This document shows, piece after piece, positions 23,129 through 35,284 of a DNA stretch of 64,000 nt (its first letter is position 1; every line of letters starts with the position of its first letter). This DNA comes from Halichondria panicea (Eukaryota > Porifera > Demospongiae > Suberitida > Halichondriidae), in assembly GCF_963675165.1 (NCBI RefSeq), contig NC_087377.1, positions 11,580,632 through 11,644,631 on the forward strand, in the 5' to 3' direction. The notes under the pieces were generated by a model. It saw only the letters and a program-made list of their open reading frames with translations. It was not told the DNA's origin and did no database searches. The translations under genes were made by a program, and so were the position numbers.

Positions 23129-23665
23129 TTTGAAATAGTTGTAGGAAACAAGGACACAAAGTGTTTTGGAGCATAATTATGGCTTCTACACATTCCTAAC
23201 AACTTACCAGGATAGAGTTCAGGAATAGATCGACGTGTCTCTTGAACACTCTCTTACCCAGCGACTTGGCAAACACTGGCAACTGTGGACAGAGAGAGAG
23301 AAAGTGTTAGAGCAACATTGAACACATGCACTCAAGATACCGTATAGTCACAACACATAATAAAACACAAATACTGTACAAGCATTACATATTCTGTGGA
23401 ATGCACTTCTTACAGTGTCAACTTTTGAGGATATTACTCTGTTTTAGCGAAGAACTGGTGTCTAAGAAATTTCAACCCATACACTATCCCTAAAGAAACT
23501 GGAGAGCTACTTTCATATATCTTACTCATCACACCAGTTTAAGCAGTGTCTCCAGGAGGTTGATGTGTTGAGGGTAGTGTCTGTGTTGTAGTGTCTCAGC
23601 ACAGAGGGGGAGGAGGGAGGACACTCGGTCACCACACCCACTCACACCACTCAGCTCTCCAAGCA

Positions 23666-24559
23666 CAAGAATGAAACTGGTTAGAAAATTGTCCAGGTAT
23701 AATTGGAACAGATCTGATATAGAGCACGTGAAGTGTCCGATAAATTACAGTATAATATATATAGGCACATTTTTGGGGTGAGAATTATGCTGGTTTATGC
23801 ATTTTTATAACAATTATGACAGTCAGTAGTATACATATCTGTGGGCCTGATGGGAGTACTGGGTAGTTTTCATCTTTTTTTGTACCTTGTAGCCGAGCAT
23901 GTTTGCACTCTTTCTTTAATGTTGACCATACATTAATTTTAATTGGCAATCTATTAACGTTGTGTGCATGTCTGTCAACAGAAAAGGAGTATCATAAGTT
24001 GACCACATTTTTCTTTTCCCAGAAATCTTCGCCTGACTGCTACAAGTAGGGACCTGCAGAGTGAAAGAGTCTTATTACTGTACATTACTGCTCTGTTTAT
24101 GAAATAATTGTCTCAGAGTTTATTGTCTATCTTTCCTTGTTTGTCACTTTTGGCATTTGTTTTTTGAGCAGTGCTTGCATTGCGCACAACCGTTCAATAG
24201 TTTATACCAAATGTTGATACTGTGCATGCTTGTATGCTTGGTGATGCTGTCTCACTAATAATTAGTGATGGCATATAGTCTTGGACTTATAATTATCAGT
24301 CCAAGATTATGTCATCAACTGCAAGTAGCCTTCATAGTATAGGCCAACTCTGCACTCTCCAACTCTGTAGTAATGCATCCATATAGCTAGCATGCAATAA
24401 TAATAATTGCATAGGCTTAATTATCTATAGTGTATAACTTGTAAGCATGTGTAGGTATTAGTTATTGAATCACTGAAGTTTCCTTGCATAAATTAATGTT
24501 GTGAGGAGGACAAAGGTCGATCAGTATCACGTGATCCCTCATCAACTTCGGTGAACTTA
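23666..24559. other. No recognisable feature
   Basis: A/T-rich DNA without a convincing frame, splice pattern or repeat pairing visible by eye. Confidence 0.4.
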
Positions 24560-24568
24560 GTCGATCCC

Positions 24569-25584
24569 GGGTTGTTATAAAACAGGGAATGAGAAATGAG
24601 GAAATGAGAAATGAGGAAATGAGGAAATAAGAAATAGGAAATAAGGAAATAAAGAAATTGAGAACGAGAAATGAGCTGTTAGGCAGAGCATATCTATGGG
24701 CAGAGCAAGTCTGAAGACAAAGCTAACATCTACTGAGCTACAGATACGTACCTCCTGGTGACAAGTCTCCTGGTGCTCTGCCACCATACAGAACTTATGT
24801 TCCTCTGGTACACGGTGTGACACTCTCTACCTCTATCTACTTGTGTGCCATGTACGACTGGCATGGTTCAGACATCAGATCTACCTACGTAACGGTACTT
24901 ACATGTACTGTCCTACAGTCCCACAGTCTCAAACAATTTACCTATGCGTGGCTATACTGGCAATACATTCACTGATTTCACAATCCGGTGGGCAAGTGAT
25001 AGTCGATGGACTGGACTCAATGTCAACATCTACATGTAAGTAACAGCAAAGAAACCTCCAAAACTGTTTGTCAAACCAAGCAAATTCTAATGATCTGCCA
25101 GTCCTGTCGTAAAGCTGCAGGAAGTAATGACATTAGTACACTGTACTGGTATCATATCCAATCTCGCTACAGGGTGAAGAAAGCAATTCCCATTACCATT
25201 CTCACAAGCAATGCCTAGTAAAAGCTGATGCTACCTTTAATGAAGAAAGCTCACTGTGCCATCTGAAGCGATGGTAAAATTTAATTCTTACAATGTGTCC
25301 GACAACCTGTACTGTGTGGAGGTGCCACTATAATTATATATTTGATAACTAAATACTTAGTCACCTACTAGCTGATATCAGTCATTACTTTTGTGCATCT
25401 ATATAATAATAATTATTATAACAATGTCATAATTATTGTGATGAAAATTAATGCCATGGTGATGATCGTAACCATAAATATATTATTATTATTCTATTTC
25501 TTCATTTCCTCATTTCCTATTTCTTATTTCCTCATTTCTTATTTCTCATTTCCTCATTTCTCATTCCCTGTTTTATAACAACCC
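24569..25584. mobile_element. 1.0-kb element with purine-rich ~90-bp inverted ends
   Basis: Left end gggttgttataaaacaggga, then repeated aatgagg/aaataag units. The right end is the inverse (ttcctcatttc units, then tccctgttttataacaaccc). Flanks are gtcgatccc and ttcgatccc, a 9-bp duplication with one mismatch. The subterminal repeats are tandem variants of gaaatgag. Frames inside show no motif. Confidence 0.8.
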
Positions 25585-25761
25585 TTCGATCCCTAGTTCT
25601 GATGCATAACCACAATTACATCATTTGAAGCCAAATTTGGAGTCTTAGTGTAGACTGGGAATCAAAATTCTAGGCTCATTCCTCTCACTACTCTATCTAT
25701 GTTTCATTGAGATACTGCAAGCTGAATAAGAGCATAGATAGTTCTAGTTCCTCTACTATCT

Positions 25762-27768
25762 ATGATGAGAGCAATGCAACTGTTTACAGCAAATATCCTG
25801 CAGTTGTTTGCTTTTACTGCAGGTAAGAACTATAGCTACACATTATAGACGTCTGTCTTCACTAGCCTAAGTTTACATGTTTTACAGCCACACTGACAAC
25901 ATCTCCCTCCACTGTGGCTTGTCCTGATGACACTGTCACTTTCACCTGCACTCTGCCTGGTAGTGTCATACGATGGACGGTGTTTGCTGCAATGAGTCCA
26001 TCACAAGGCCGGATAGAGTTGTTCAGAATCACTTTGATTCCCAACACCAATATTAATGAGACACGAGGTGATCCAGCATTCCGTGGTATTCTTAATGACT
26101 CCAGTGGAGGATTGCTCACTGCCACTCTCACCTCACTGTCTGAGGCCTCAACTGTGGAGGGTATTATGGTGGAGTGTGTAGGAGAGAACTCACGAAAAGG
26201 TCCTCTCACCATCACTGTGGCTGGTGAGTTCTTTTCATAAATAAATTTCTTGATCAATTTGATACACCCATACAGATCCACCCTCCCCTCCACTGAACCC
26301 AACCGTATCTTCCACTCTAAATCAACCCAGCTCCTCTAATATCACTCTGGAGTGGAACTCCCCCTCCTCTACTGGTGGTGTGTCTGTCAGCTATGTCCTC
26401 ACCATCTCCCCAACACCTCTCTCCAAGTCACCAGTCATCGTGGGGACCACCTCTGGACAGATCACCGTCTCTTACAACACTCCTTACAATATGACCATCA
26501 GAGCTGTTAACTGTGCTGGAATGAATGAAACTTCAATTGTGAATCTAAGTACAATAATTATGTCTTGCATACAGCACATGCACGTATTACTTCTCTTTAT
26601 ACAGTTGTGTGCCCCACACCGTTTACTGCTGCTGGGGTGACTATCACCAACACACCTCCTGTCACTATTGGTGGATCCATGCTCTCCTTCACTTGTAGTG
26701 GAGACAATGAAGTGAGAACCTCAACCTGTGGCAGTAGCGGGTGGTCTCCTGACCCTGGGAGGACCTATGACTGCAGAACAGGTATATATCCTACGTAGTG
26801 GATTAACTGTGTAATGTTGACCTCATTATATCCCCAAGTTACTTGTGGCTCTCCTGCCACACCATCCAGAGGTAATGTGGACGTCAATGGTGGGACACCA
26901 CCCTTCTTAATAGGCTCACAGGTAATCTACCGCTGTGACGAGGGACTGTTCCCTCCTGATGTGAGGACCAGTACATGCACTGATGTGGGGGGTAGGGGAG
27001 AGTGGGTGGAGAATCCTGGGAGCTTGGTGTGCAGGGAGAGGCCAGGTGAAATGTATATATATATAGCTGTTTAGAGGCAATGTTTTTTAATTCCTTCGAA
27101 AAAGCTCATTTTGTAATTTCTGTGACGTACAGTTGTATTAGCTTTAATACGTACACCGCCTTTGTTCCACATTTTCAATGGCAAGTTATTGGATGCTCGT
27201 ATGGAGCTGATTGAGATCAGTACAAACATATTATTTTCTGACCGTCCATATAGCCAACTGCTCTCTTCCTGCTGAGCCCTGTAACGGTGCTATAGTGGAT
27301 TATGAGAGGTTGAATAAGACAGTGTTGGAGGGAACAGTGCTGACTTACCAGTGTGACAATGGACTCTCACTGACTAGACATAACAAAATCACTTGCACTA
27401 ATGCTGGAGAGTGGAGCACTGAGCCTGAGGCAATCATGTGTGTAGTTAGTACTGAAGGTCAGTATAATTTTTTACTATCCCAAAATACAGTCATACTATA
27501 TCTCACAGTTTCTACCTTGTTCTCCACTGCAACTGTCGCTATCAGTGTGGTCATCACTTTCATTGTCACTCTAGTCATTGGATTCCTCACTGGACTCCTA
27601 GTGATGCATATTTTCTCTCGTAAGAAGGCAGTATACTTCCCGGCAACTGAAAGACAAGCTAACGTAGGACCCACTGCACAGCCAGCTGGTCCTGTTTATG
27701 AGGAGGTGTCACCCAAAGAAGAGATTGAACTCAACACAAACCAGGCATATGGACCGTTAGGACTGTGA
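25762..27768 (+). CDS. Type B receptor, intact: signal, Ig, FN3, three sushi, TM, tail
   Basis: Seven exons, all phase 1: 25762-25822 (signal MMRAMQLFTANILQLFAFTA), 25888-26223 (Ig-like: VACPDDTVTFTC, IRWTV, MVECVG), 26276-26548 (FN3: TLEWNSPSS, SYVLTISP, YNMTIRAVNCAG), 26605-26781, 26839-27045 and 27254-27457 (sushi 1-3), 27509-27768 (TM/tail). Total 505 residues with no stop or shift. The helix is VAISVVITFIVTLVIGFLTG, then SRKKAVY, VYEEV and NQAYGPLGL. An ATG three bases in (25765) is an equally good start. It is the best complete type B member and the reference for judging the others. Ligand unknown. Confidence 0.85.
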
Positions 27769-29009
27769 AACTCATTCACTATAATATTCAATAGCATGCA
27801 TTCAACAAGTTAATTGTGATCATTCTGCCATTTAATTTGTTTTATAGGCCTATAATAATTATATAGACTCGCTATATTATAGTGTTTCATCTTCGTATAT
27901 ATAACCTGGAGATTGTCTCAATTGCATTCCCTAGCTATTATAATACTGGCAGGAAATTATTTTTTGCTGTAAAACTTGCCATTGTTATAACGTGTTTTTT
28001 CTGATTTCCTCAATCAGATAGAATAAAGTGGTGTGCTTCTTTTGAACCAAGCGATCAAACTTGACAGTTATTATAATTATGGGTCGGTGTGCGGTATAGT
28101 ATGTGCATTACACCCTAACTTTCAGCTATTGTTTTCCTTGCAACTTTCATTATTCAGCATCGGATATAAATGTATAATGTATACGTAATATTATTCATTG
28201 AGAACAATATATGTAGCACTGCATCTGTTCACATATTTAAACTGATGTACACATGTATGTATGTATTCTAATTTGCTTTGTAAGAAAAAAACTGTAAGAG
28301 AATAATTATTAATTATACAACTGTCCACAAATGTACCTGGAAAACTGCCCTTGAGCTTGAGACAGTGTTTACTGTTCTGTCCAACTTTCCCAGATTCCTG
28401 CAGCAAATATAAATCACAGTACATAAAGAAAAACTCAGTGCTAATGCCTCTCACCATGTTTTGCTTCACTCAAGGTATTAGAGGGTTATATAATTATATA
28501 TGTTATTAATGTTGTTTGCAATTGCTGTTGTTGGCTGTTGGAGGTGGCGGTCTGTTTGCATGGTGGTACTGATTGTTGTAGTGCTCATAGTTTTTGTTAT
28601 TATCACCAACAACTTGAAAAGTGGAGCTTATGGAAGGATGTTTTATGATTGTACAAAATCTCAGTATAGCTTGCTACTTGATCTTGATTGTGAACCGTTT
28701 GTGTACTTTATCAATAATGGTCATGATTGCATTCATCTCTATTGTCAACAGAACAGTATCCTTTATGATCACAACAGCTGGCTAAACAAACACTAACAGG
28801 TTACTCAGCCCACAGCTATACACTGAAGTCAGCAATTTAGCAAATGTTTCATTAACGATCTTTACTTTTGAAATTACCCACTGTCTCATGACTGGAGAAG
28901 TATGATCTAATCATAGATATATAAACAAACAGAACTGTTCGATCTAATCTAGGAGGTAAAGATGTCACATTTTGCTTTTGCACTTTTTATATTCGCCCTG
29001 TTATAAATC
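27769..29009. other. Type B 3' flank and repeated inter-gene segment
   Basis: Non-coding as far as can be told. The 28440-28800 part (ctaatgcctctcaccatgtt..., then a hydrophobic open frame) recurs in altered form at about 38110-38585 and 61200-61600. The hydrophobic 98-residue frame at 28500-28796 is not preserved in those copies. Confidence 0.4.
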
Positions 29010-31675
29010 ATGGTGAACTTGTTGATCAAGCATCTTCTGTTAGCAGTGATGATTGGCTCTCATAGGAGGTATGAATGCAAAACAAGATTATTATTGTGTT
29101 TCATGTGTGATTGAAACTGTTCCATTTCAACAGAGGCCTCATTAGTGTCCAACACCAGTGTGGCATGTCCTGGAGAGGCAGTTCTGTTCATATGCTCTAA
29201 GCCTGCCGCTGCATTGAGATGGCATGTGGATCCTCCAGCGAAGTCTGGGTTGATGTCAAGTCAAAGTACACTCTGTATCGGTTCTCAAATTGGTCGAAGG
29301 GACACATTAGGATCTGGAGTGATAATGTTTGAGGCTGTTCTTGTAAGCAATGATGGTGGAACTCTGACATCCACCCTAATCAACCTCAGTGAAGTGTCTG
29401 TACTGGAAGGAACCAATATTACCTGTATACTACTACCAATTTAAATGGTATTACAGTTGCAATACAGCAGACAACTGTCTCTGTTGCTGGTGAGTAGCTA
29501 TTTAATCTTAACACACATGCAGTTTAACTTATAGACTTTTATTGCACATGCATAGGTAATTCAACCTCAGTCTCCATTAAACCCAAGAATATCCTCCACT
29601 CAAAACCAGCTCAGCTCCTCTCTTGTTATTCTGGACTGGGACCCTCCCTCCTCTACTGGTGGTGTGTCTGTCAGCTATATCCTCGTCATTTCCCCAACAC
29701 CTCTCTCCAGGTCACCAGTCACCATGGAGACCACCTCGGCACAGTTCAATATCTCCCACAACATTCCCTATAACGTGACCATCAGAGCAGTTAACTGTGT
29801 TGGCAGTAGCCGTGACAACATGGTGATGATCCCTTCTATTGGTTAGTTCATATACCGTACAGCCGATAATTTTCGGGGGACAAAATATTCGTAGTTTTCG
29901 TGGTTGAAGCACTGACTATGAATATTTTACCCACGAATGAAGCGACCTTGACTACCTTTACCTGCAGTGCAATCAGCAACCATGAAAATAATATCCACGA
30001 AATGTCTAAATATTGCTACGAATATTTTGTCCCCCAAAAATTACCCGCTATACGGTATATGATTGTCTTAGTTGCGCTCGTTACTACCGTACTCTATCGA
30101 AATTACGACCCACTGCTTCTTTTGAGTGAAAGTTCCTGTATAGGCTATTTGCTTCAAGAATACGCCCACAAGGAAGTGATGCAAACTTTTTAGCGAGCAG
30201 TTTATAGTTGTCAAGAAAGGCTTAGCAGTTTCTTGAGTAAGCTGGTTGCTGAAGATAGCTATACGTATAGATAGTTAGATCCAATGATTATCACTCTTAT
30301 TTGCAAGTATAAGAGACAAGGACAATCTTCTCTGAATCTCTGTTGACAGACTTTTATTCAGCTACTTACCCATGCATTACCATTGTTGTATAATTATTGC
30401 AAGCACTGGCATGCCCCAGAAAATACTAAGTTTTTTCATGAGTAGGCGTAATTTCGAGACAAAACTACCGTTTTTGAAATTACTGTGTAGTATGCAATTA
30501 CAGTGGGCTTAGAGTACGATAATAATTTTGCTTCTCTAATGCAGTTACCTGTCCCTCCAACCCATCACCTGCGAATAGAGTGACCATCAATGGTGCTCCA
30601 CCACTGCCTCCAGTAGTAGGATCAACCCTGAGCTTCAATTTCAATGGACAGACGGTAACAGCAACCTGTGATAGTGTTGGACGATGGTCACCTGATCCCA
30701 CCACTTATGTCTGTATCTCGGGTATAAGGCTGTATTGCTGTCACTCTATACTGTTATTAGGCCCTCCTCTCAGGGCTCACCTGTGGCTCTCTTGTTGCAC
30801 CGTTCAGAGGTAGTGTGGACGTCAGTGGTGGGACACCACCCTTCTCACTGGGTTCACAGGTTATCTATCGCTGTGATGAGGGACTGTTCCCCCCCCTGAT
30901 GTGAGGATCAGCACATGCACTGACGTGGGGGGTAGAGGAAAGTGGGTGGAGAATCCTGGGAGTTTGGTGTGCAGGGAGAGGCCAGGTGAAATGTATGATT
31001 ATAATTATAGCTGTTGTTGAGTCTGTGCATTTTGTGAATGTATGTGCATTTAGGAAATACACCTTTTGACGAACTTCTTGTATGTACAATTCTCAATTAT
31101 CATAAAAAACTACAATTATAGCAAACTGCTCTCTTCTGCTGAGCCCTGCAACGGTGCTATAGTGGACTATGAGAGGTTGAATGAGACAGTGTTGGAGGGA
31201 ACAGTGCTGACTTACCAGTGTGATAATGGACTCTCACTGACTGAACCCAACAACACCACGTGCACTAATGCTGGAGTCTGGAGCACTGAGCCTGAGGCAA
31301 TCAAGTGTGTACTTAGGACTGAAGGTGATGAGCTTTGTAATTGTTTGCTATCTAATACCGGTATCTCATCTCACAGTTTCTACTGTCACTCCTTTGTTAT
31401 CCACTTCTGCAATTGTCGCTATCAGTGTGGTCATCACTTTCATTGTCACTCTAGTCATTGGATTCATCACTGGACTGCTGGTAATGCATCTTTTCTCTCG
31501 TAAGAAGGCAGTGTACTCCCCGGCAACTGAAGGACAAGCAAATGTAGGACCCACTGCACCAGCTGTTCCTGTTTATGAAGAGGTGTCACCCAAAGAGGAG
31601 ATTGAACTTCACACTAACCAGGCGTATGGACCATTAGGACTGCATGTGAAACTCGCTTATTTTAATATTCAATAG
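29010..31675 (+). pseudogene. Type C/B receptor pseudogene
   Basis: Signal-like exon from 29010 (two bases short before its donor compared with the 61.9-kb copy), type C Ig exon from 29134 (SVACPGEAVLFIC, LRWHVDPP), FN3 from about 29557, sushi exons 30545-30721, 30774-30984 and 31122-31325, and TM/tail from 31377. Lesions: 2 extra bases after the Ig cysteine near 29425, a 4-nt cagt insertion at the FN3 start, a Cys-to-Phe change in sushi 1 (SFNFNG), 2 extra Cs at about 30890, a 1-nt deletion at 31134, and 4 extra bases (catg or tgca) at about 31642 that read through the normal stop. The helix and YEEV/NQAYGPL tail remain. Confidence 0.75.
29851..30059. mobile_element. MITE, TATAGCGGGTA family (copy 2)
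   Basis: tataccgtacagccgataat at the left pairs with attacccgctatacggtata at the right, with inner gggggacaaaatattcg / cgaatattttgtccccc. It sits in the intron between FN3 and the first sushi exon. The matching position at 62515 is also occupied, so it predates that duplication. Confidence 0.8.
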
Positions 31676-32797
31676 CAATCAACAAGTTAATTGCAATCAT
31701 TCTGGCATTTTGTTTGTTTTATAGAACTGTTATTATATATATATAGACTCGCTAGTGTTTTGATAGTGTAGATTAATTGTCTCAAATTACATTTATATCA
31801 CCGTTATTTTTTGCTGTAAAACCTGTCGTTATTATGTAAGTTTTCTGACTTCCTCAATCAGAAATAGTGTGTTTCTTAATGAACCAAGTGATCAAACTCG
31901 ACAGTTATTATAACTACGCCTCGATGTGTGGTAGTATGTGCATTACACCCTAGCTTTCAATATAATCTATTGTTTTCATTGCAGCTTTCATTATTCAGTA
32001 TCGGATACGTAATGTTGGCAATGTAAACAATAACACTGCATTGGTTCATATAATTATTTAAACTGATGAACAAAGAGTAAGAAAAAACAACAATTAAGAG
32101 AATTAATTATATATATATACAACAGTTACTGTTCTGTCAGATTCCTGCAGCAAATATAACTTATTGTAAATTTTTTTACCAGCACTAAAGCTTGTCAGGA
32201 AATAAGCCATGCAGAAGAAATCTCAAAAAGATACTCACCCATTTTAGCTTTCAGTACAATATTCCTCCCACTTGTAATCAATTATCTATTACTGAATTGC
32301 ACCTCATATCATAATTATTGTCATCCGGAATTTGAACTCCTCTCTGTTATATAGCAACGTATATTTGCATGCATGTGCTTTTTGATTTCTTTACAACTGT
32401 TGGGCAGTCTAATCAACTTCAACATAAACACCATTCATGGTGTTTCTGGTGTTTCCTATGCAAACAATTTTATATAGTGAGAAGCTGAATGTATAGACAC
32501 ACAGTTCATTGTGTTGGTTTAATTGGGACTGAACTGATCGAACACTGAGAATAAATTATTATAATTTATAGGGCATGTATAGCTGTTGTATATACATCAT
32601 AATAATAATTATTGTCACCTGCAGTTTCACCAACCAAAGGAATTGATATAACATGCATGCAGTATTATTCTCTGTGGCACTGAGACATCTATGTAATTAT
32701 ATATATACATAATATACCAAAATTGTAATTATATAGTCCTATGAACCGACATGTACAATGTATAGTGCAGCATCATAAAAACGCTAAATGACAATTC
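31676..32797. other. Intergenic DNA between convergent receptor genes
   Basis: No gene seen. It contains the type B 3' flank motifs and the 3' flank of the minus-strand gene. It is duplicated at 53444-54593. Confidence 0.5.
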
Positions 32798-34371
32798 TTA
32801 CAGTCCAACTGGTCCATATGCTTGGTTAATATTCAGTTCAATCTCCTCTTTGCATGACACTTCTTCATAAACAGGACCAGCTGGTACAGTGGGTCTTACG
32901 TTAGCTTGTCCATCAGCTGATGAGGAGTATACTGCCTTCTTATGAGAGCAAAGGTACATCACTATAGGAATCCAGTGAGGAATCCAATGATCATGAACAG
33001 AACTGCCGTGACAACCACACTAACGGAAACAGCAATTCCAAGGTCAGTACCAGTGAATAGAGTTGGGGATTGATCTGTATATAGGTGGTTCAATATATAT
33101 ACATGCAAGTAACGTAAACACTAACCTTTGCAGACCGTTTTCCCTGGATTCTTGTCCCACTCTCCTGTAGCTAGACAGGTAGCAGTCATTATCCCCTCAG
33201 GGAACAGTCCATCGTCACACTGAAAGGTCACTTGTGTACCAGGAATAGCTAGTACTGAATGATCACTTATGGTACCATTCTGTGGTGAGGATAGTAGAGC
33301 TGTGCACCTCATTGGAAGAGCTGGAATTATCGTGAGAAGTAAGCATATAATTATGCACTTACAAGCAAATTATTATTACGGCTCACGAGTTGTGGGGGAC
33401 GGTTGGGTAAGTTGGCTACACTCAGTAGTCTCAGGATCTGGACTCCACATCAGTGTACTCTCACATGTAACCACTGAAACAGCAGATACATACCCAGCGT
33501 CACACTGGATGGTTACTATGGATTTTGGCAATCTGCTGGACACCGGTCCAAAGGCTCCGTTTGTAGAGTTGGTCAACATAGGACAGCCGCCTGAGAGGGA
33601 ATCAGAAATTAATGTGACTGTATGTGTGTTCAATAATATTGATACTTGGCAGCTCTTACCAATCAAAAAGTTATACTCAGCAGTTGTACTGTTTCCAGCA
33701 CAGTTGGTAGCTACAACACTGACAGTGTAGTCCACATTGTATTGAGCAGTCACAGTGACGGAGGTGGATGTGAGGACAGTAGCAGAGAGCTGGGCCGGAG
33801 GTGAGATGATCACTGTGTAGCTTCGATCACCAGTCTCAGTAGGAGGGTTCCAACCAACAGTTACACTAACTTTATCAGCTGAGCTACTCAGAATTGAGTC
33901 ACTGACTCCATTTGGTGGTGTGGTAGCTGTAGAAAAGTATTGCAAAACTTACTTTGCATGCATAATTATAATCTCACTTGCTGTCAGTATGGTTAGTTCT
34001 TCCCTCAACTCAGGCTGCAATAAAGGAAGACAACTAATAGTGATTCCCTCCACCGCAGGGAAACTCAAACTGGAGATGATCGCTGAACTAGTAGAATTAA
34101 ACATGATAAATGTAACGGTGTACTGATCTCGTTGGAATGGAAGTTCTGTTATGCTATCAAGTATCAAGTCCCTTGTTGGATCAGGTACGTCCCATTCCAG
34201 CAAAGCCCCAGGCACTGTACAAGTGAGTGAGATCACATCTCCAGCACAGGGGGTCTCAGTGTAGTCACGAGTCAGACCACCTAGCACCAAGGGTACACCT
34301 TTAGGAAGGAAATCTAGAATCAGATTTACAAACATGGACACTATAGACTCTAGTATAGGCAGGATACCCAA
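32798..34371 (-). pseudogene. Type A-like receptor, minus strand (copy 1), TM frameshift
   Basis: Exons on the minus strand: 34371-33978 (N-terminus MGILPILESIVSMF, then Ig-like TPCAGDVISLTC, LLEWDVPD, ITISC), 33926-33660 (FN3), 33590-33387 and 33320-33126 (sushi), 33074-32798 (TM/tail). Phases match the plus-strand type A genes. Two extra bases in the helix (GFLTGFL, then TAG) near 32963 stop translation before the tail; the copy at 54.6 kb lacks them. The tail reads VYEEVSCKEEIELN, NINQAYGPVGL. The N-terminus is unrelated to the LAGFSTG signal of the other type A genes. Confidence 0.75.
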
Positions 34372-35284
34372 ATTTATTTTCTCTCAATTTCAAGCTACCC
34401 TATAACTATAATTATTCTCAGAAATCTGGGGAATTTGGATAACAACGTAAATGATCCAGTGCATGACGTTTTATTTCTGCAATCTCACGTATCTATACTA
34501 ATAGTACATAATTATACAGTATCTACAGTTCAGGCCCTACTGTTAGCAGTGAAGATGACCGTCTATAGCCTTGGCAAAGCCGAAGAAAAATAGCTTATAG
34601 AGTGAAGTGCTACAACAAACCTACATTTACTAATAAGTCAATTCTTTTGTACAGCTATAGCTCTGCATGTGTACATGCATGCACACTGAATTTATAGCTA
34701 CTTTGTCTGTATTAATTGTTTGAAGAAATGTTCAGTTTTACGGAACATGTTACAAGATAAGTTTGCACATGCGTAAACAGTCAGTAGCCCTTTCTTCACT
34801 CGAGGCAGCCTTGTGGAGGAGGCTAATTGCATCTCTGATAAGCTAAAAGAAAAATTTTCCCTCAGACTCCCTTACTTAATTCATCTTCCCCAATAGCCAT
34901 TAATCCTACGGTCATAATTATTCATTTGCAAAATAACGATTTCATAAGGTGAAACATGCAACGCGATTGTTCATTTGAGGGTACTTTTAATTTCAATCTC
35001 TCTGTTCTTACAGTGAATATTGATACCTATACACTACAGTGACTCACCAACCACTAAAACCCAAATAGTTCTAGATCTAGCCTCAGCTTGTGTCATCAGA
35101 GTCATTATGAAGATGCAGGGAGGATCTAAAGGTTACTTATAACCTATAGAAGGTCTCGATAGAAGGTAGAAGATGGGCTCTTTACTGTTTCTCTAGATCT
35201 AGACTACACCCACAAATTTAACACAAGCAATTTAGTGGTGTTTGTGTTCTTAAAATGTTATCTAGATTCTGCAATAGATCTAAA
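34372..35284. other. Shared upstream region between divergent receptor genes
   Basis: About 900 bp separates the start of the minus-strand gene from the start of the 35285 gene. It is duplicated at 56162-57142 and could hold both promoters. No motif is assigned. Confidence 0.4.

Larger units (their letters stand above)
20995..23665 (-). pseudogene. Unidentified minus-strand gene fragment with clean exons
   Basis: Three exon-like blocks in order: about 23533-23660 (AETLQHRHYPQHIN-like), 23208-23282 (25 codons, phase 0, AG acceptor ttccacag-like and GTAAGT donor: LPVFAKSLGKRVFKRHVDLF) and about 21000-21085 (SDNAWYSLLEWT). The 23208 exon is convincing. Mobile elements at 21584 and 22915 lie in what would be its introns. 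Copies of the blocks recur at 0.3-0.8, 6.0-6.6, 45.3-45.6 and 60.1 kb. Product unknown. Confidence 0.45.

Noticed and set aside
28500-28796. Hydrophobic 98-residue frame with a possible membrane segment
   Set aside because: The frame is not kept in the copies at 38.2 and 61.2 kb and there are no supporting splice or start signals.
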